DNA of 64,000 nucleotides from the NCBI RefSeq assembly GCF_009828095.1, contig NZ_WTYP01000001.1:806001-870000 (forward strand), read 5' to 3'. The stretch comes from Pontixanthobacter luteolus (GTDB taxonomy: Bacteria > Pseudomonadota > Alphaproteobacteria > Sphingomonadales > Sphingomonadaceae). The translations under genes and the position numbers were made by a program. Positions 28,014 through 38,658 of this stretch are shown here, one piece after another (position 1 is the first letter of the stretch; every line of letters begins with the position of its first letter). A model generated the notes under the pieces. It was not told the DNA's origin. It was given only the letters and a program-made list of their open reading frames with translations, and searched no databases.

Positions 28014-29303
28014 TTACCGGTTGCCTACAGGCACGTAGTCGCGCTCGGTCGGGCCGGTGTACAGCTGACGAGGGCGACCAATAACCTGGCCTGGATCGGA
28101 GATCATTTCGTTCCACTGGGCGACCCAGCCGACTGTACGTGCAAGCGCGAACAGTGCGGTGAACATGGTCGTCGGGAAGCCGATCGCCGACAGGATGACG
28201 CCGGAGTAGAAGTCTACGTTCGGGAAGAGCTTCTTCTCTCTGAAGTAATCGTCGTTGAGCGCCATTTCTTCGAGGGCAAGAGCCGTTTCAAAGACCGGAT
28301 CGTTGACCTTGAGTGCGTCGAAGACCTCACGAACGGTCTTCTGCATCACTGTCGCACGCGGATCATAGTTTTTGTAAACACGGTGACCGAAGCCCATCAG
28401 ACGGAACGGATCGTTCTTGTCCTTGGCACGCTCGATATAATGCGGGATGCGGTCGGGAGTCCCAATTTCGCGGAGCATATTGAGCGCTGCCTCGTTCGCA
28501 CCACCATGTGCCGGGCCCCAAAGGCAGGCAATGCCGGCCGCGGTGCAGGCAAACGGGTTGGCGCCGGAAGAACCTGCGAGACGGACGGTGGAGGTCGAAG
28601 CGTTTTGCTCGTGATCGGCATGGAGGATGAAGATCCGGTCCATCGCCTTCTCGACAGCAGGAATAACTTCGTATTCCTCAGCAGGAACGCCGAAAGTCAT
28701 GCGCAGGAAATTGCCGGTGTAGCTGAGCGAATTGTCAGGCTGCAGGAAAGGCTGCCCGATCGAATATTTGTAGGCCCACGCCGCGATTGTCGGCATCTTT
28801 GCGATCAAACGGTGGCTGGAAATCTTCCGGTGCTCAGGGTCGGAAATGTCCGTGCTGTCATGATAGAAAGCCGAGAGCGCGCCAACCACGCCGCACATGA
28901 TTGCCATCGGGTGCGCATCACGGCGGAAACCCTGATAGAACTGGCGTAGTTGATCGTGCAGCATCGTGTGACGGGTGATCGTGTAGGTGAAATCATCCAG
29001 CTCATCGCCCGACGGCAGTTCGCCATTCAGCAGCAGATAGGCAGTTTCCATGAAGCTGGAATGTTCAGCCAGCTGGCCAATGGGATAACCGCGGTGCAGC
29101 AGCACGCCTTCGTTACCATCGATATAGGTCAGGGCGCTTTCACAGCTAGCCGTCGACTTGTAACCGGGATCGAAAGTGAACGCGCCTGTCTGGCCGTACA
29201 GTTTCCTGATGTCGATTACGTCCGGGCCAGTGCTGCCCTCTAATACCGGGAAGTCGTAGGTTTGACCGCCGAAATCCAGTTTTGCCTGTTTATCCGCCAA
29301 CAT
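28014..29303 (-). CDS. gltA: Citrate synthase
   Basis: 429 residues, condensing acetyl-CoA and oxaloacetate to citrate at the entry to the TCA cycle. Hexameric type II (Gram-negative) length. Active-site segments are present: [17 protein letters not shown] with the catalytic histidine, [14 protein letters not shown], and the late aspartate in FPNVDFYSG. The start ATG is preceded by the strong ribosome binding site AAGGAGA. gltX lies 33 bases upstream in the same direction. Its terminator falls inside the opposite gene at 27931-27960. Confidence 0.97.
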   Translation of the reverse strand: MLADKQAKLDFGGQTYDFPVLEGSTGPDVIDIRKLYGQTGAFTFDPGYKSTASCESALTYIDGNEGVLLHRGYPIGQLAEHSSFMETAYLLLNGELPSGDELDDFTYTITRHTMLHDQLRQFYQGFRRDAHPMAIMCGVVGALSAFYHDSTDISDPEHRKISSHRLIAKMPTIAAWAYKYSIGQPFLQPDNSLSYTGNFLRMTFGVPAEEYEVIPAVEKAMDRIFILHADHEQNASTSTVRLAGSSGANPFACTAAGIACLWGPAHGGANEAALNMLREIGTPDRIPHYIERAKDKNDPFRLMGFGHRVYKNYDPRATVMQKTVREVFDALKVNDPVFETALALEEMALNDDYFREKKLFPNVDFYSGVILSAIGFPTTMFTALFALARTVGWVAQWNEMISDPGQVIGRPRQLYTGPTERDYVPVGNR

Positions 29304-29336
29304 TATTCTCCTTAAACCGGGTTTCCGTGTGCGCCT

Positions 29337-30764
29337 TCACGACGCGGCTTGCGCGTCTATCCGCGCGAGCGATTCATCTCGTCCCAACAGGACCAGCACA
29401 TCGAAAATCCCGGGTGACGTGGTCGTTCCGGTAAGCGCCGCTCTCATAGGCTGCGCCAATTTGCCGAGGCCCAGTTCGAGCTCCTCTGCAAGTGCTTTCG
29501 TAGTGGCTTCGAGAGCCTCGATTGTCCAGTTGTTTTCCGACTTGAGGCGCGAGGACAGCTTCCCGAGCAACAATCTTGCGTCGTCCGTCAGCAGCTTCCC
29601 CGCCTTTTCAGTCATTTCCAATGGCCGTTTGGCGAAAAGAAATGCCGATCCCTCAACCAGATCATTGATATTCTTTGCGCGGGTTTTGAGCACCGGCATG
29701 GCCTGAGCGAGCAGAGCGGCGTCTGCCTCATTGCCAATCTCGTCAGCGACCAGTTCGGCGAGCCGGGTGTCGTCCGCTTCGCGAATGTAGTGCCCGTTCA
29801 GGTTTTCAAGTTTCTTGAGATCGAAACGCGAGGGGCTTTTCCCCACTCCGTCCAGGGTGAAAAGTTCAATAGCCTCTTCGCGGGTGATTTCTTCCTTGTC
29901 ACCATGACCCCAGCCAAGGCGCAGCAGATAGTTGAACAAAGCCTCAGGAAGGATGCCCATCTCGTCGCGGTATGCCTCGACCCCCAGCGCGCCGTGGCGC
30001 TTCGACAGTTTAGCGCCGTCGCTGCCGTGGATCAGTGGGATGTGGGCATAGGTGGGATCGCTCCATCCACCTTCAATCGCATCCATTGCGCGATAAATCG
30101 GCAATTGGCGAAACGCATTGTTCAGGTGATCATCGCCGCGAATGATGTGCGTGCAGCCCATGTCGTGATCATCGACCACCGCTGCCAGCATGTAAGTGGG
30201 CGTGCCATCAGCGCGCAGGATGATGTAATCGTCAACTTCCTCGTTGCGTACAGTGACCCGGCCCTGGACCAGGTCCTCGATAGCGGTTTCACCCTCGGTC
30301 GGGGTTTTCAGACGTACCGTGAAAGGTGCATCCTGCGGTGCTTCGGACGGGTCTCGGTCACGCCAGCGGCCGTCATAGCGCAGGGGCTGCTTGGCTGCGC
30401 GCTGTTCTGCGCGCATTTGCTCAAGCTCTTCCGTAGTCGCATAGCATCGATAGGCATGGCCGTTTTCGAGCAGCTTGTTTGCGACTTCAGCATGCCGGTC
30501 AGCACGCGATGACTGGAAAACCGGTTCCTCGTCATAATCCAGGCCGAGCCAGTTCAGACCATCCAGGATAGCGTCGATTGCTTCCTGTGTGGAACGCTTG
30601 TGATCGGTATCCTCGATACGCAGCAGTGCCTTGCCGCCGTGGTGGCGTGAGAAGAGCCAGTTGAACAATGCGGTTCGCGCGCCGCCAATGTGCAGGAAAC
30701 CTGTGGGCGATGGTGCGAAACGGGTCACCACCGTGTTGTCTTTGGCCGCGCTATTGCTTGCCAT
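29337..30764 (-). CDS. gltX: Glutamyl-tRNA synthetase
   Basis: 475 residues, class I aminoacyl-tRNA synthetase charging tRNA-Glu. The HIGH-type motif is in [19 protein letters not shown] near residue 15, and the KMSKS-type motif is GAKLSKRHG. The frame opens upstream to 30836, but ATG 30764 puts the catalytic motif at the usual distance and is preceded by AAAGGA. Only 29 bases separate it from the divergent comEC gene, so promoters must overlap coding sequence or that short gap. Confidence 0.96.
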   Translation of the reverse strand: MASNSAAKDNTVVTRFAPSPTGFLHIGGARTALFNWLFSRHHGGKALLRIEDTDHKRSTQEAIDAILDGLNWLGLDYDEEPVFQSSRADRHAEVANKLLENGHAYRCYATTEELEQMRAEQRAAKQPLRYDGRWRDRDPSEAPQDAPFTVRLKTPTEGETAIEDLVQGRVTVRNEEVDDYIILRADGTPTYMLAAVVDDHDMGCTHIIRGDDHLNNAFRQLPIYRAMDAIEGGWSDPTYAHIPLIHGSDGAKLSKRHGALGVEAYRDEMGILPEALFNYLLRLGWGHGDKEEITREEAIELFTLDGVGKSPSRFDLKKLENLNGHYIREADDTRLAELVADEIGNEADAALLAQAMPVLKTRAKNINDLVEGSAFLFAKRPLEMTEKAGKLLTDDARLLLGKLSSRLKSENNWTIEALEATTKALAEELELGLGKLAQPMRAALTGTTTSPGIFDVLVLLGRDESLARIDAQAAS

Positions 30765-30793
30765 AACCGACTGTTTCCTTTCAAATAGTCCGC

Positions 30794-32983
30794 ATGGCTG
30801 CCAGCGAAGTTCAAGTACCCTTTGATGATGAGTCAAATGAGCCGCCGGACGATGCCAATGCTGCAGTGCAGCGCCAATGGCTTAGCTTGCCGCAATTGTC
30901 CAGCATTGCAGCTGTTTTGGAACAATTTCTCAATCGCGCGGGCTTTGAGAAAGGCCCGTGGCTAACCGTCTGTTTCGCTATCGGTATCGCGCTGTGGTTC
31001 CAGTTGGAAAATTTTTGGGAATGGGGCGCTGTGCTGATCCTATGCTCAGGCGCAGCCATTGCCGCAATCTGCTGGGGTTGGAGGCACGAACGCCATCCGG
31101 TTTTGAGGCAATCTGCCATAGCGATCCTGCTGATGATCACACTGGGATTGAGCGTGGTTTGGGCGCGGTCGGAGATCGTGGGGGCTGACGCCATCGAGCG
31201 CCCCCAAGTTACGGTTTTGACCGGAAGGATATTGGAGCGCGACGAACAGCCCGCGCGGGACCGGGTCAGACTGGTGCTTGCCACGCGCGATCCGGCATCA
31301 GGAGATGCTCTGAAAATCCGAGTAAACGTGCCGCAAAGTGCAGATCAGGCTGACTTGCTGGAAGGCTCTGTGGTGAGGCTGCGGGCGCGACTGATGCCTC
31401 CTGCGCCTCCGATGCTTCCCGGAGCGTACAATTTTTCGCGCACCGCATGGTTTGCAGGGCTTGCAGCGACCGGATCGGTTCTCGGCGACATTGCGGTGGT
31501 CGAGCCTGCGAATGAGACAGATGCCTTGGCCAGCACGCAGCGCCAACTTGCCAGCCATGTACGGAGCCAATTGGACGGATCGGCCGGCGCAATCGCTTCG
31601 GCACTGGCCAGCGGGGACCGCGGCTCGATCAGCGATGCGGATGAAGAGGCGATGCGCGATGCCGGGCTGACCCACCTGTTATCAATCAGCGGCCTGCACG
31701 TCAGCGCCGTGATCGCTGCTGCCTATCTGATTGCTATCAAACTATTAGCGCTATGGCCGTGGCTCGCACTTCGCGCGCGGCTTCCGCTCGTGGCAGCAGG
31801 TTTTGCTGCGCTAGCGGGTGTCGGATATACTTTGCTTACAGGTGCGGAGGTCCCGACAGTCAGAAGCTGCGTCGGGGCAATACTCGTGCTCGCGGCGCTT
31901 GCTCTTGGCCGTGAACCCTTGTCGCTGCGAATGGTCGCGGCAGCAGCGCTGTTCGTGCTTTTCCTTTGGCCTGAGTCTCTGGTTGGACCAAGCTTTCAGA
32001 TGAGTTTCGCAGCGGTGCTGGCCATCGTCGCATTGCACAATTCCGCCCCGGTACAGGCCTATCTGGCTCCGCGAGAGGAATCGTGGTTTTCCAGAAGCGG
32101 GCGGCGAGCGGTGATGTTGCTGGTTACCGGAATGGTGATTGAAATCGCGCTGATGCCGATCGTGCTTTTTCATTTTCACAGGGCCGGGGTCTACGGTGCA
32201 TTTGCGAATGTTGTGGGCATACCGCTAACGACTTTCTTCTCCATGCCGCTGATCGGGCTGGCGCTCTTTCTCGATATTTTCGGGCTGGGCGCGCCGGCAT
32301 GGTGGGCTGCAGGCAAGTCTCTGGAGATTCTGATCGGTATTGCGCATTTCACTGCGTCGCAGCCAGGTGCTGTCAAGCTGATGCCCGAAATGGACGGAGG
32401 CATCTTTGCGTTGTTTGTGTCTGGCGGGATTTGGCTGGCGCTGTGGCGCGGGCGCGTCCGGTTGCTTGGTTTCGTCCCAGTGGTTCTGGCGGCAATGCTG
32501 TTTCTCGCAAGCCCAGTCCCCGATCTGCTCGTCTCCGGTGATGGCCGGCATGTGGGGGTTGCAGGCGAGGGCGACCGCTTGCTCGTTCTGCGCGAGAGCA
32601 GAAGCGATTATGCCAGAGACAACTTGCTGGAGCTGGCGGGGATGGACGGCGAGCCGGTACCTCTCGGTAAGTGGCCTGATGCAAATTGCAGCCCGGACTT
32701 CTGCGTCCTGCCCGTCACAAGAGAGGGGCGGACGTGGCAAGTCCTGATGGCTCGCAGCAACATCCGTATCGAGGAGCGAGCACTTGCCGCAGCATGCGAC
32801 CGGTCGGACATTGTAATAGCCGACAGATACCTGCCGCGATCATGCAAACCCAAATGGCTCAAGGCCGACAGACGGATGCTTGATCGAACGGGAGGTCTGG
32901 CAATCAATCTAACCAATGGGACCTATAACAGCGTGGCCGATGCGCAGGGCGACCATGGCTGGTGGCGAGGGGAGCGGGACTGA
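30794..32983 (+). CDS. comEC: ComEC/Rec2 family membrane protein (DNA-uptake channel type)
   Basis: 729 residues, inner-membrane protein expected to translocate single-stranded DNA. After an acidic N-terminus, hydrophobic helices begin near residue 55; an OB-like periplasmic region (about 130-230) carries [14 protein letters not shown]. The competence-domain signature [13 protein letters not shown] sits near residue 295, and helices continue to about residue 575. The last 150 residues resemble the remnant of a metallo-beta-lactamase domain but contain no HxHxDH metal site, as is frequent in alphaproteobacteria. Other competence genes are not in this window, so a role in transformation here is inferred from family only. 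Confidence 0.85.
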   Translation: MAASEVQVPFDDESNEPPDDANAAVQRQWLSLPQLSSIAAVLEQFLNRAGFEKGPWLTVCFAIGIALWFQLENFWEWGAVLILCSGAAIAAICWGWRHERHPVLRQSAIAILLMITLGLSVVWARSEIVGADAIERPQVTVLTGRILERDEQPARDRVRLVLATRDPASGDALKIRVNVPQSADQADLLEGSVVRLRARLMPPAPPMLPGAYNFSRTAWFAGLAATGSVLGDIAVVEPANETDALASTQRQLASHVRSQLDGSAGAIASALASGDRGSISDADEEAMRDAGLTHLLSISGLHVSAVIAAAYLIAIKLLALWPWLALRARLPLVAAGFAALAGVGYTLLTGAEVPTVRSCVGAILVLAALALGREPLSLRMVAAAALFVLFLWPESLVGPSFQMSFAAVLAIVALHNSAPVQAYLAPREESWFSRSGRRAVMLLVTGMVIEIALMPIVLFHFHRAGVYGAFANVVGIPLTTFFSMPLIGLALFLDIFGLGAPAWWAAGKSLEILIGIAHFTASQPGAVKLMPEMDGGIFALFVSGGIWLALWRGRVRLLGFVPVVLAAMLFLASPVPDLLVSGDGRHVGVAGEGDRLLVLRESRSDYARDNLLELAGMDGEPVPLGKWPDANCSPDFCVLPVTREGRTWQVLMARSNIRIEERALAAACDRSDIVIADRYLPRSCKPKWLKADRRMLDRTGGLAINLTNGTYNSVADAQGDHGWWRGERD

Positions 32984-32992
32984 CCCGCTCCC
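32970..32992. terminator. Strong hairpin between convergent comEC and lexA
   Basis: Nine-base GC-rich stem (GGGAGCGGG pairing with CCCGCTCCC) with a 5-base loop that contains the comEC stop codon. Neither strand has a T-run after it, so it may act as a barrier for both convergent transcripts rather than as a classical terminator. Confidence 0.5.
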
Positions 32993-33013
32993 TCATGCCG
33001 GTTGAATGAAAAC

Positions 33014-33703
33014 TCAGTGATACCGGCGAAGCAAGCCGGCAAGTTTGCCCTGAACCTGAACCTGACCAGGCTGGTAAACCTGCGGCGAATGCGACGGGTT
33101 TGCCGGGTCAAGCCGGACCATTCCGCCATCGCGGTGCAGATATTTCAGAGTAGCTTCCTCATTATCCACCAGTGCCACGACGATCTCGCCATCCCGCGCA
33201 GTGTCGGTGCGTTTGACCAGTGCGAAGTCGCCATCGAAAATGCCTGCTTCGATCATGGAATCACCCGAAACTTCGAGAGCATAATGATCGCCTGGGCCAA
33301 GCAGTGCTGCTGGAACAGGCAGGCTGCTCTGCCCCTCCAGCGCTTCGATCGGTGCGCCCGCCGCAATGCGACCATGGAGAGGAAGCTCGATCACATCGTT
33401 CGCCGGTGCGGGTTGCGGCGCAGGAGCCGACCTTGTCCGTGATACGACATCATTTGCTGGCGCGGCTGCGGCGATGCCCGGCACCGCATCTTCAGGGTTC
33501 TTGAGAACTTCGAGGGCGCGCGCTCGATTTGGCAGCCGCCGAATAAATCCGCGCTCTTCCAATGCGGAGATAAGGCGGTGGACACCGGATTTGCTCTTTA
33601 GGTCGAGCGCTTCCTTCATCTCTTCGAAAGAGGGGGAAATTCCCGATTCTTCCAGACGTTTCTGGATGAACAAAATCAATTCGTGCTGCTTAGCCGTCAG
33701 CAT
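33014..33703 (-). CDS. lexA: LexA repressor
   Basis: 229 residues, SOS-response repressor that cleaves itself when RecA is activated. The N-terminal winged helix-turn-helix (1-65) has the sequence [20 protein letters not shown] typical of alphaproteobacterial LexA. A flexible Ala/Pro linker leads to the S24 peptidase domain: cleavage site Ala-Gly in [10 protein letters not shown], catalytic Ser in [10 protein letters not shown] and catalytic Lys in EATLKYL. Start ATG 33703 is preceded by AGAGGAG. A GTTC-N7-GTTC operator lies 47 bases upstream, so autoregulation is expected. Confidence 0.96.
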   Translation of the reverse strand: MLTAKQHELILFIQKRLEESGISPSFEEMKEALDLKSKSGVHRLISALEERGFIRRLPNRARALEVLKNPEDAVPGIAAAAPANDVVSRTRSAPAPQPAPANDVIELPLHGRIAAGAPIEALEGQSSLPVPAALLGPGDHYALEVSGDSMIEAGIFDGDFALVKRTDTARDGEIVVALVDNEEATLKYLHRDGGMVRLDPANPSHSPQVYQPGQVQVQGKLAGLLRRYH

Positions 33704-33749
33704 GGCGCATGCTCCTCTGTCGCCCTTGTCGATCCGCTCGCACAAATGC

Positions 33750-33764
33750 GAACGAATGCGGAAC
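33750..33764 (-). promoter_or_regulatory. SOS box (alphaproteobacterial LexA operator)
   Basis: On the minus strand GTTCCGCATTCGTTC, an exact match to the alphaproteobacterial consensus GTTC-N7-GTTC, located 47-61 bases before the lexA start. It implies LexA autoregulation. Confidence 0.85.
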
Positions 33765-33788
33765 AATTAGGCAACCTTCTTGCTCTGG

Positions 33789-34973
33789 TCAAGCAATTCC
33801 GCCATTTTTGATGAAGTAGACCGGAACATCCGTTCCCGCTTTGAGCGCCGGGGAATGCTCCGGCCTTTCAATCAGGATGTCTGAGTTGGCGAGTGCGGCC
33901 AAGGCGCCGCTGTCCTGATTTGAAAGCGGATGTGCCATGCCGTCTTGCATCACACCGCGTGTGAATGTGCGGCGGCCAACTGTCGCAGAAAGCGGCATCG
34001 CGCATGGGACCATCAGCGGTTTCGGAATGCATGCGTCTGCGCCGAGCATTTTTCGGATTGCGGGCAGCATAAACAAGAACCCGGTCACAAAACTGGACGC
34101 AGGATTGCCCGGCAACCCCAGGATGATTTGTGTGCCCCGACTGGCAACCATCAGCGGCTTGCCCGGCTTCATCGCGATCCGCCAGAAGTCGATCTTTCCG
34201 CCAACGGCATCAAGAGCTGGCCGGACCAGGTCATGATCGCCAACGGAGGCGCCCCCGCTAAACACCACCAGATCATGTTCGCTGGCAGCCTCCAGTGCAT
34301 CGGCCAGCGCTGAGAGCTTGTCGGCCACAGGTTCACCTCTGGTAATGCGGCAATGTTCGCCAGTTGCCAGCATTTCAAGCATGAGGCCGTTTGTCGCAGG
34401 AATGAGGTGAGGGGCGCAATCGCCGATCTCTGCTGTCAGTTCATCACCGCATTCGATTATCGCCACAAGCGGCGGTTTTCGGACCGTGACATGGGCCACT
34501 CCGGCCATGGCCGCGAGAGCCATATGCGGCGCATCGAAGCGGGAGCCTGCATCCAATAGCTTCTCGCCTGATCGAAAATCCGACCCTGCATCGCGGAAAC
34601 ATCCAGTATCCACGGCTCGCGCGGTGCTCAGTGTCTCTGCATCAAGCTTGGCGTCTTCAACGAGGACAATCGCATCTGTGCCGGACGGGGTATGCGCGCC
34701 GGTCGATATTCTCGCTGCCTGCCCCGCAGCGATCGGCCCCTGAAACGGTGAACCGCAGCGGCTTTCACCGATTACTGTCCACGGGCCGTCACCGCAGACT
34801 GCAAAACCGTCCATCGCGGACAGCCGGACTGCGGGCTGCGTCCTATTGGCGACCAGAGGCGCGGCAAGATAATTGCGATGCGCCTGCGCCAGTGGCACGG
34901 TTTCTGCCGCGGTAGGGTGGATGAGGTCCAGAAGGCGTCGTTGCGCCACATGTAGTGGCAGCAAGTCGCTCAT
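33789..34973 (-). CDS. moeA: Molybdopterin molybdenumtransferase MoeA
   Basis: 394 residues, inserts molybdate into adenylylated molybdopterin in cofactor synthesis. Family features are [10 protein letters not shown] near the N-terminus, [18 protein letters not shown], the MogA-like motif [10 protein letters not shown], and [14 protein letters not shown]. The start at 34973 overlaps the moaC stop (ATGA); an upstream in-frame ATG at 34988 is less likely. Last gene of the trp-moa operon. Confidence 0.95.
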   Translation of the reverse strand: MSDLLPLHVAQRRLLDLIHPTAAETVPLAQAHRNYLAAPLVANRTQPAVRLSAMDGFAVCGDGPWTVIGESRCGSPFQGPIAAGQAARISTGAHTPSGTDAIVLVEDAKLDAETLSTARAVDTGCFRDAGSDFRSGEKLLDAGSRFDAPHMALAAMAGVAHVTVRKPPLVAIIECGDELTAEIGDCAPHLIPATNGLMLEMLATGEHCRITRGEPVADKLSALADALEAASEHDLVVFSGGASVGDHDLVRPALDAVGGKIDFWRIAMKPGKPLMVASRGTQIILGLPGNPASSFVTGFLFMLPAIRKMLGADACIPKPLMVPCAMPLSATVGRRTFTRGVMQDGMAHPLSNQDSGALAALANSDILIERPEHSPALKAGTDVPVYFIKNGGIA

Positions 34974-35443
34974 TCCTGTGCCTTCCAATCGCCCGATTTT
35001 CCGCCGGATTTCTCAAGCAATCTGACCCCGCCGATGACCATCGTCTTGTCCAGGGCTTTAGCCATATCGTAGATCGTCAGCAGAGCTGCTGAGGTGGCGG
35101 TCAGCGCTTCCATTTCGACACCGGTTTTCCCGGTCAGCCGGACTTCGGTGCGAGCGAAGATTGCGTCATCGAGAAACCGGAAGTCGATATCGACCGAACT
35201 GATCGGCAGCGGGTGGCACAGCGGTATGAGGTCGCTGGTCTTCTTGGCGGCCATAATGCCAGCGATACGCGCGGTTGCCAGAACATCGCCTTTCGGTGCG
35301 TTTCCATTCCTTACCGCTTCGAGAGCCATCGGAGACATGGTAATTCTGCCTTCTGCGACGGCGGCGCGCCTGGTTTCGGCTTTACCCCCCACATCAACCA
35401 TATGCGCGCTACCGCTTTCGTCGAGATGGGTGAGCTTGCTCAT
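34970..35443 (-). CDS. moaC: Cyclic pyranopterin monophosphate synthase
   Basis: 157 residues, acts with MoaA in the first step of molybdenum cofactor synthesis. The signature [29 protein letters not shown] and the GVEMEALTA segment are all present. It starts 9 bases after trpC and overlaps moeA by four bases, so molybdenum-cofactor and tryptophan genes probably share a transcript. Confidence 0.96.
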   Translation of the reverse strand: MSKLTHLDESGSAHMVDVGGKAETRRAAVAEGRITMSPMALEAVRNGNAPKGDVLATARIAGIMAAKKTSDLIPLCHPLPISSVDIDFRFLDDAIFARTEVRLTGKTGVEMEALTATSAALLTIYDMAKALDKTMVIGGVRLLEKSGGKSGDWKAQE

Positions 35444-35452
35444 TGCCGTTCC

Positions 35453-36238
35453 TTATCCTTCCAGCAACGTGAGGGTGGCGGCGGTGACATCTTCCTGACG
35501 CATCAGGCTTTCACCGACGAGGAAACAGCGTACCCCCGATTTTGCGAGGCGCTGACAATCTTCATGGCTGGAAATGCCGCTTTCCCCCACCAGAAGCGAG
35601 CCTTCAGGAGCGAACGGGACCAAGCGTTCTGTGACGGCCAGATCTGTAACGAAACGCTTCAGGTCGCGGTTGTTTACACCGATCAAACGCGATTTCAGAT
35701 TGGCGGCGCGTTCCATTTCTGCTTCGTCATGCACCTCGACCAGGACATCCATACCATGCTCAATCGCGGCGTGCTCGATTTCAGCCATCTGGCCATCTTC
35801 CAGCGCAGCAACGATGATCAGGATCGCGTCCGCGCCAAGGGCGCGCGATTCCGCGACTTGCCAAGTGTCGACCATGAAATCCTTGCGCAGTGCGGGCAAG
35901 GAACACGCTGAGCGGGCCGCGACAAGATAATCCTCGTGACCTTGGAAATAGGGCGCGTCCGTCAGCACCGAAAGACATGCCGCGCCGCCAAGTTCATACT
36001 GCTTTGCATGTTCGGCAGGGCGGAAGTCTTCGCGGATCAGGCCTTTTGAAGGGGATGCCTTTTTGATCTCGGCGATCAGTCCAAATCCGGCCGCAGACCT
36101 TGCTTCCAAGGCGGCGCGAAAACCTCGCGGCCTTGTTTGTTCTGTGGCGCACTGTTCAAGCTCCGTCAAAGATATCGCAGCCTTGCGTTCAGCAACTTCG
36201 CCGCGCTTTACCGCGCATATTTCTTCGAGTTTGTTCAC
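35453..36238 (-). CDS. trpC: Indole-3-glycerol phosphate synthase
   Basis: 261 residues, TIM-barrel enzyme closing the indole ring in tryptophan synthesis. The catalytic segments are [15 protein letters not shown] near residue 58, [29 protein letters not shown] and [10 protein letters not shown]. It is monofunctional, not fused to trpF. It overlaps trpD by four bases and is followed by moaC. Confidence 0.97.
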   Translation of the reverse strand: MNKLEEICAVKRGEVAERKAAISLTELEQCATEQTRPRGFRAALEARSAAGFGLIAEIKKASPSKGLIREDFRPAEHAKQYELGGAACLSVLTDAPYFQGHEDYLVAARSACSLPALRKDFMVDTWQVAESRALGADAILIIVAALEDGQMAEIEHAAIEHGMDVLVEVHDEAEMERAANLKSRLIGVNNRDLKRFVTDLAVTERLVPFAPEGSLLVGESGISSHEDCQRLAKSGVRCFLVGESLMRQEDVTAATLTLLEG

Positions 36239-37227
36239 TTCGCCATCTCGATCCAGCGCGCCAGCAGTGTTTTTGCGCCGCCGCTGTCGAGCGCTTCTGC
36301 GGCCATGGCGGCGCCTTCTGACCAGTCTTCTGTCCGGCCCGCCACCACCAGTGCGGCAGCGGCATTGAACTGGACCGTTTCACGATAGGCGCTGTGGTCG
36401 CCATCCAGCAGCGCGGCCAGCGCCTTGGCATTGTGTGCCGGATCACCGCCGCGGATCGCCTCGAGCGGCGCGTGGTCCAAACCCGCCAATGCCGCATCGA
36501 CGCGCTTCATGGCAAACTCGTTACCGGTTACATCGGCCAGTTCGTTCCCGCCGGCGAGGCTCAATTCATCCAGCCCCTCATCGCCCGAGACGATGAAAGT
36601 GCGCTCGGTTCCCAGTCTTGCGGCGGCTTCGCCATAGATCGACACATAGCCCGGGCGCGCGATACCGATCAGCTGGCGCTTCACGCCCACAGGGTTGGAC
36701 AGCGGACCCATCAGGTTGAAGATGGTACGGCGGCCCAATTGTTTGCGAATTGGCTGGATACGCACCATCGCCGGGTGATGGTTGGGGGCAAACAGGAAAC
36801 AGATGCCGATTTCGGCCAGTGTCTTTTCCGCAGTGCGCCCCGCTGCGGCCATATCCAGCCCGAGGACTTCCAGAGTGTCGGCGACGCCGGAAAGCGATGA
36901 AATCGCGCGGTTGCCATGCCGTGCTACGGGTACGCCGCATGCTGCGACGACCAGCCCGACTGCGGTCGATACGTTAAGCGTGTGGTGGCCATCGCCGCCT
37001 GTGCCGCATACGTCGATCGCGTTGTCCGGACCGGACACAGGAATGTAGCGGGCGCGCAGCGCCCGCGCGGCGCCGGCAATCTCGTCCGCCGTTTCACTGC
37101 GTTCGGTCATGGCAAGCAGGAAACGGGCGATTTCCTCGTCGCTCGCTTCGCCGTCGAGGATCCAGCCGAACACTTCTTCGGCTTCTGCTTCGTTCATATG
37201 CGGTACGGCGAGCGGCAGGTGCTTCAT
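36235..37227 (-). CDS. trpD: Anthranilate phosphoribosyltransferase
   Basis: 330 residues, transfers phosphoribose from PRPP to anthranilate. Motifs are the PRPP-binding [28 protein letters not shown] and the anthranilate-site segment [19 protein letters not shown]. The open frame continues upstream to 37365, but ATG 37227 overlaps the trpG stop (ATGA) and gives the normal N-terminus. Confidence 0.97.
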   Translation of the reverse strand: MKHLPLAVPHMNEAEAEEVFGWILDGEASDEEIARFLLAMTERSETADEIAGAARALRARYIPVSGPDNAIDVCGTGGDGHHTLNVSTAVGLVVAACGVPVARHGNRAISSLSGVADTLEVLGLDMAAAGRTAEKTLAEIGICFLFAPNHHPAMVRIQPIRKQLGRRTIFNLMGPLSNPVGVKRQLIGIARPGYVSIYGEAAARLGTERTFIVSGDEGLDELSLAGGNELADVTGNEFAMKRVDAALAGLDHAPLEAIRGGDPAHNAKALAALLDGDHSAYRETVQFNAAAALVVAGRTEDWSEGAAMAAEALDSGGAKTLLARWIEMAK

Positions 37228-37823
37228 GAAAGGTCCTTCGGCATCAGGCCGCAAATACGCATGAAATTGGCAAGCAGGGCGTGACCGTGCTCGGTCGCGA
37301 TGCTTTCCGGGTGAAACTGCACCCCGTGAATGGGTAGCGTCCGGTGGCGGAAACCCATCGCACAAACACCGTCGAGCCCAGGCGTTTCGCTGGTGGCGTT
37401 GACCACAAGGCTGTCTGGGATATCCTCGACAATCAGAGAGTGATAGCGGGTGGCAGTATAGGGTGAAGGCAACCCTTCGAACACACCGGTACCGTCATGG
37501 CTAACCGGTGAAGTCTTTCCGTGCATCAGTCCGCCGCGCACAACAGAGCCGCCGAAATGTTGCCCGATCGACTGATGGCCCAGACACACGCCCAGCAGAG
37601 GTTTACTCGCCTCGGCGCACGCGGCAACAAGGTCCAGGCTAATCCCGGCCTCGGATGGTGTGCAGGGACCTGGTGAAATCAGGAAACCTTCAGCACCGGT
37701 CGCGATTGCCTCGCTCGCGGAGAGTGCGTCGTTGCGCTTCACTTCGACGTCCGCGCCAAGTTCCATAAGGTAATGGACGAGGTTGAAAGTGAAGCTGTCG
37801 TAATTGTCTATGACTAGGATCAT
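37224..37823 (-). CDS. trpG: Anthranilate synthase component II (glutamine amidotransferase)
   Basis: 199 residues, supplies ammonia from glutamine to TrpE. Class I amidotransferase triad is visible: Cys in [11 protein letters not shown], His and Glu in QFHPESI. The N-terminus [19 protein letters not shown] is standard. ATG 37823 is preferred over 37853. It is separated from trpE by the DUF2233 lipoprotein gene, which ends 13 bases before it. It could also serve p-aminobenzoate synthesis as an amphibolic subunit. Confidence 0.96.
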   Translation of the reverse strand: MILVIDNYDSFTFNLVHYLMELGADVEVKRNDALSASEAIATGAEGFLISPGPCTPSEAGISLDLVAACAEASKPLLGVCLGHQSIGQHFGGSVVRGGLMHGKTSPVSHDGTGVFEGLPSPYTATRYHSLIVEDIPDSLVVNATSETPGLDGVCAMGFRHRTLPIHGVQFHPESIATEHGHALLANFMRICGLMPKDLS

Positions 37824-37836
37824 GATCTGTCTGCCG

Positions 37837-38658
37837 CTATTCGCGGTGCTCAACGATAATCAAGGGGCCGATGGCTGCGCCATTGTCCAGCCGCTTGCTT
37901 GCCGGGTCCCATAATTGGGAAACGTTCCCGTCAAGGAACAGGGCATTGGGCGTCTTGATCTCGTCCCGGAAATATCGTGCAAGAATACCGAAAGACACCG
38001 CTCCATCGGAGATGACGAAGTGCGCACGGCCTTCAGTATCCACTCCGACACCGTTCCGAACGGCCTTGGATGGGCCATCCTCTGCAATCTCAGGGTGCAA
38101 TTTTCCAGCCACAACCAGCATCGGTCCGGATTGTGTGCCGAAGGCGGGCCGGTCACCTACATTTGAATAGAAATCGTTGGCCGTGCGGACTTCCCATTTA
38201 CCAGCGGTGCCGAAGAAGACGCCATTGGGCTTGAGGTGGAAATTTCCGGGGCCATCGGCACGGTTCAATTCCTTCAGCCTGTCTCCGCCTTCGACGTAAT
38301 AACCGATTGGCTTGCCTACCTTGTCAAACATTCCGCCATTCACGGCAAAAGCGACAAGGGCGGCATCCGCCGGGCGTCCAGCGGCAAGATTGGGGAGGCT
38401 GCGATACGGATCGCCGCCGTCAGGACCAAGATCCACGGTAATACGGTGTTTGGAAGGGTCTGCGATGCAATGGGTGAATGAAGCACCTTCAAATGTCGTG
38501 CGTTCACAGTCCGACGAACTTGCAGTGGTGCCGGTTGTCTGCACGCTTTCATCTGCGACACCGCTGCCGATTTCTGTCCGCATCACAGGGGTGCCCTCTG
38601 GGTCCTGCTCGCAAGCAGAGAGCAGTACGGCAGATGCAAGGACAAGAAGCGCTCTCAT
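37837..38658 (-). CDS. DUF2233 / phosphodiester-glycosidase-fold lipoprotein
   Basis: 273 residues. N-terminus [16 protein letters not shown] is a lipoprotein signal with the lipid-modified cysteine at C16. The body matches the DUF2233 (NAGPA-like phosphodiester glycosidase) pattern: [45 protein letters not shown] and [12 protein letters not shown]. Family members act on glycan phosphodiesters or related cell-envelope substrates. The ATG overlaps the trpE stop (ATGA), so it is coupled to tryptophan genes although no metabolic link is evident. In-frame starts upstream (38736) lie within trpE and would destroy the signal peptide. Confidence 0.85.
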   Translation of the reverse strand: MRALLVLASAVLLSACEQDPEGTPVMRTEIGSGVADESVQTTGTTASSSDCERTTFEGASFTHCIADPSKHRITVDLGPDGGDPYRSLPNLAAGRPADAALVAFAVNGGMFDKVGKPIGYYVEGGDRLKELNRADGPGNFHLKPNGVFFGTAGKWEVRTANDFYSNVGDRPAFGTQSGPMLVVAGKLHPEIAEDGPSKAVRNGVGVDTEGRAHFVISDGAVSFGILARYFRDEIKTPNALFLDGNVSQLWDPASKRLDNGAAIGPLIIVEHRE

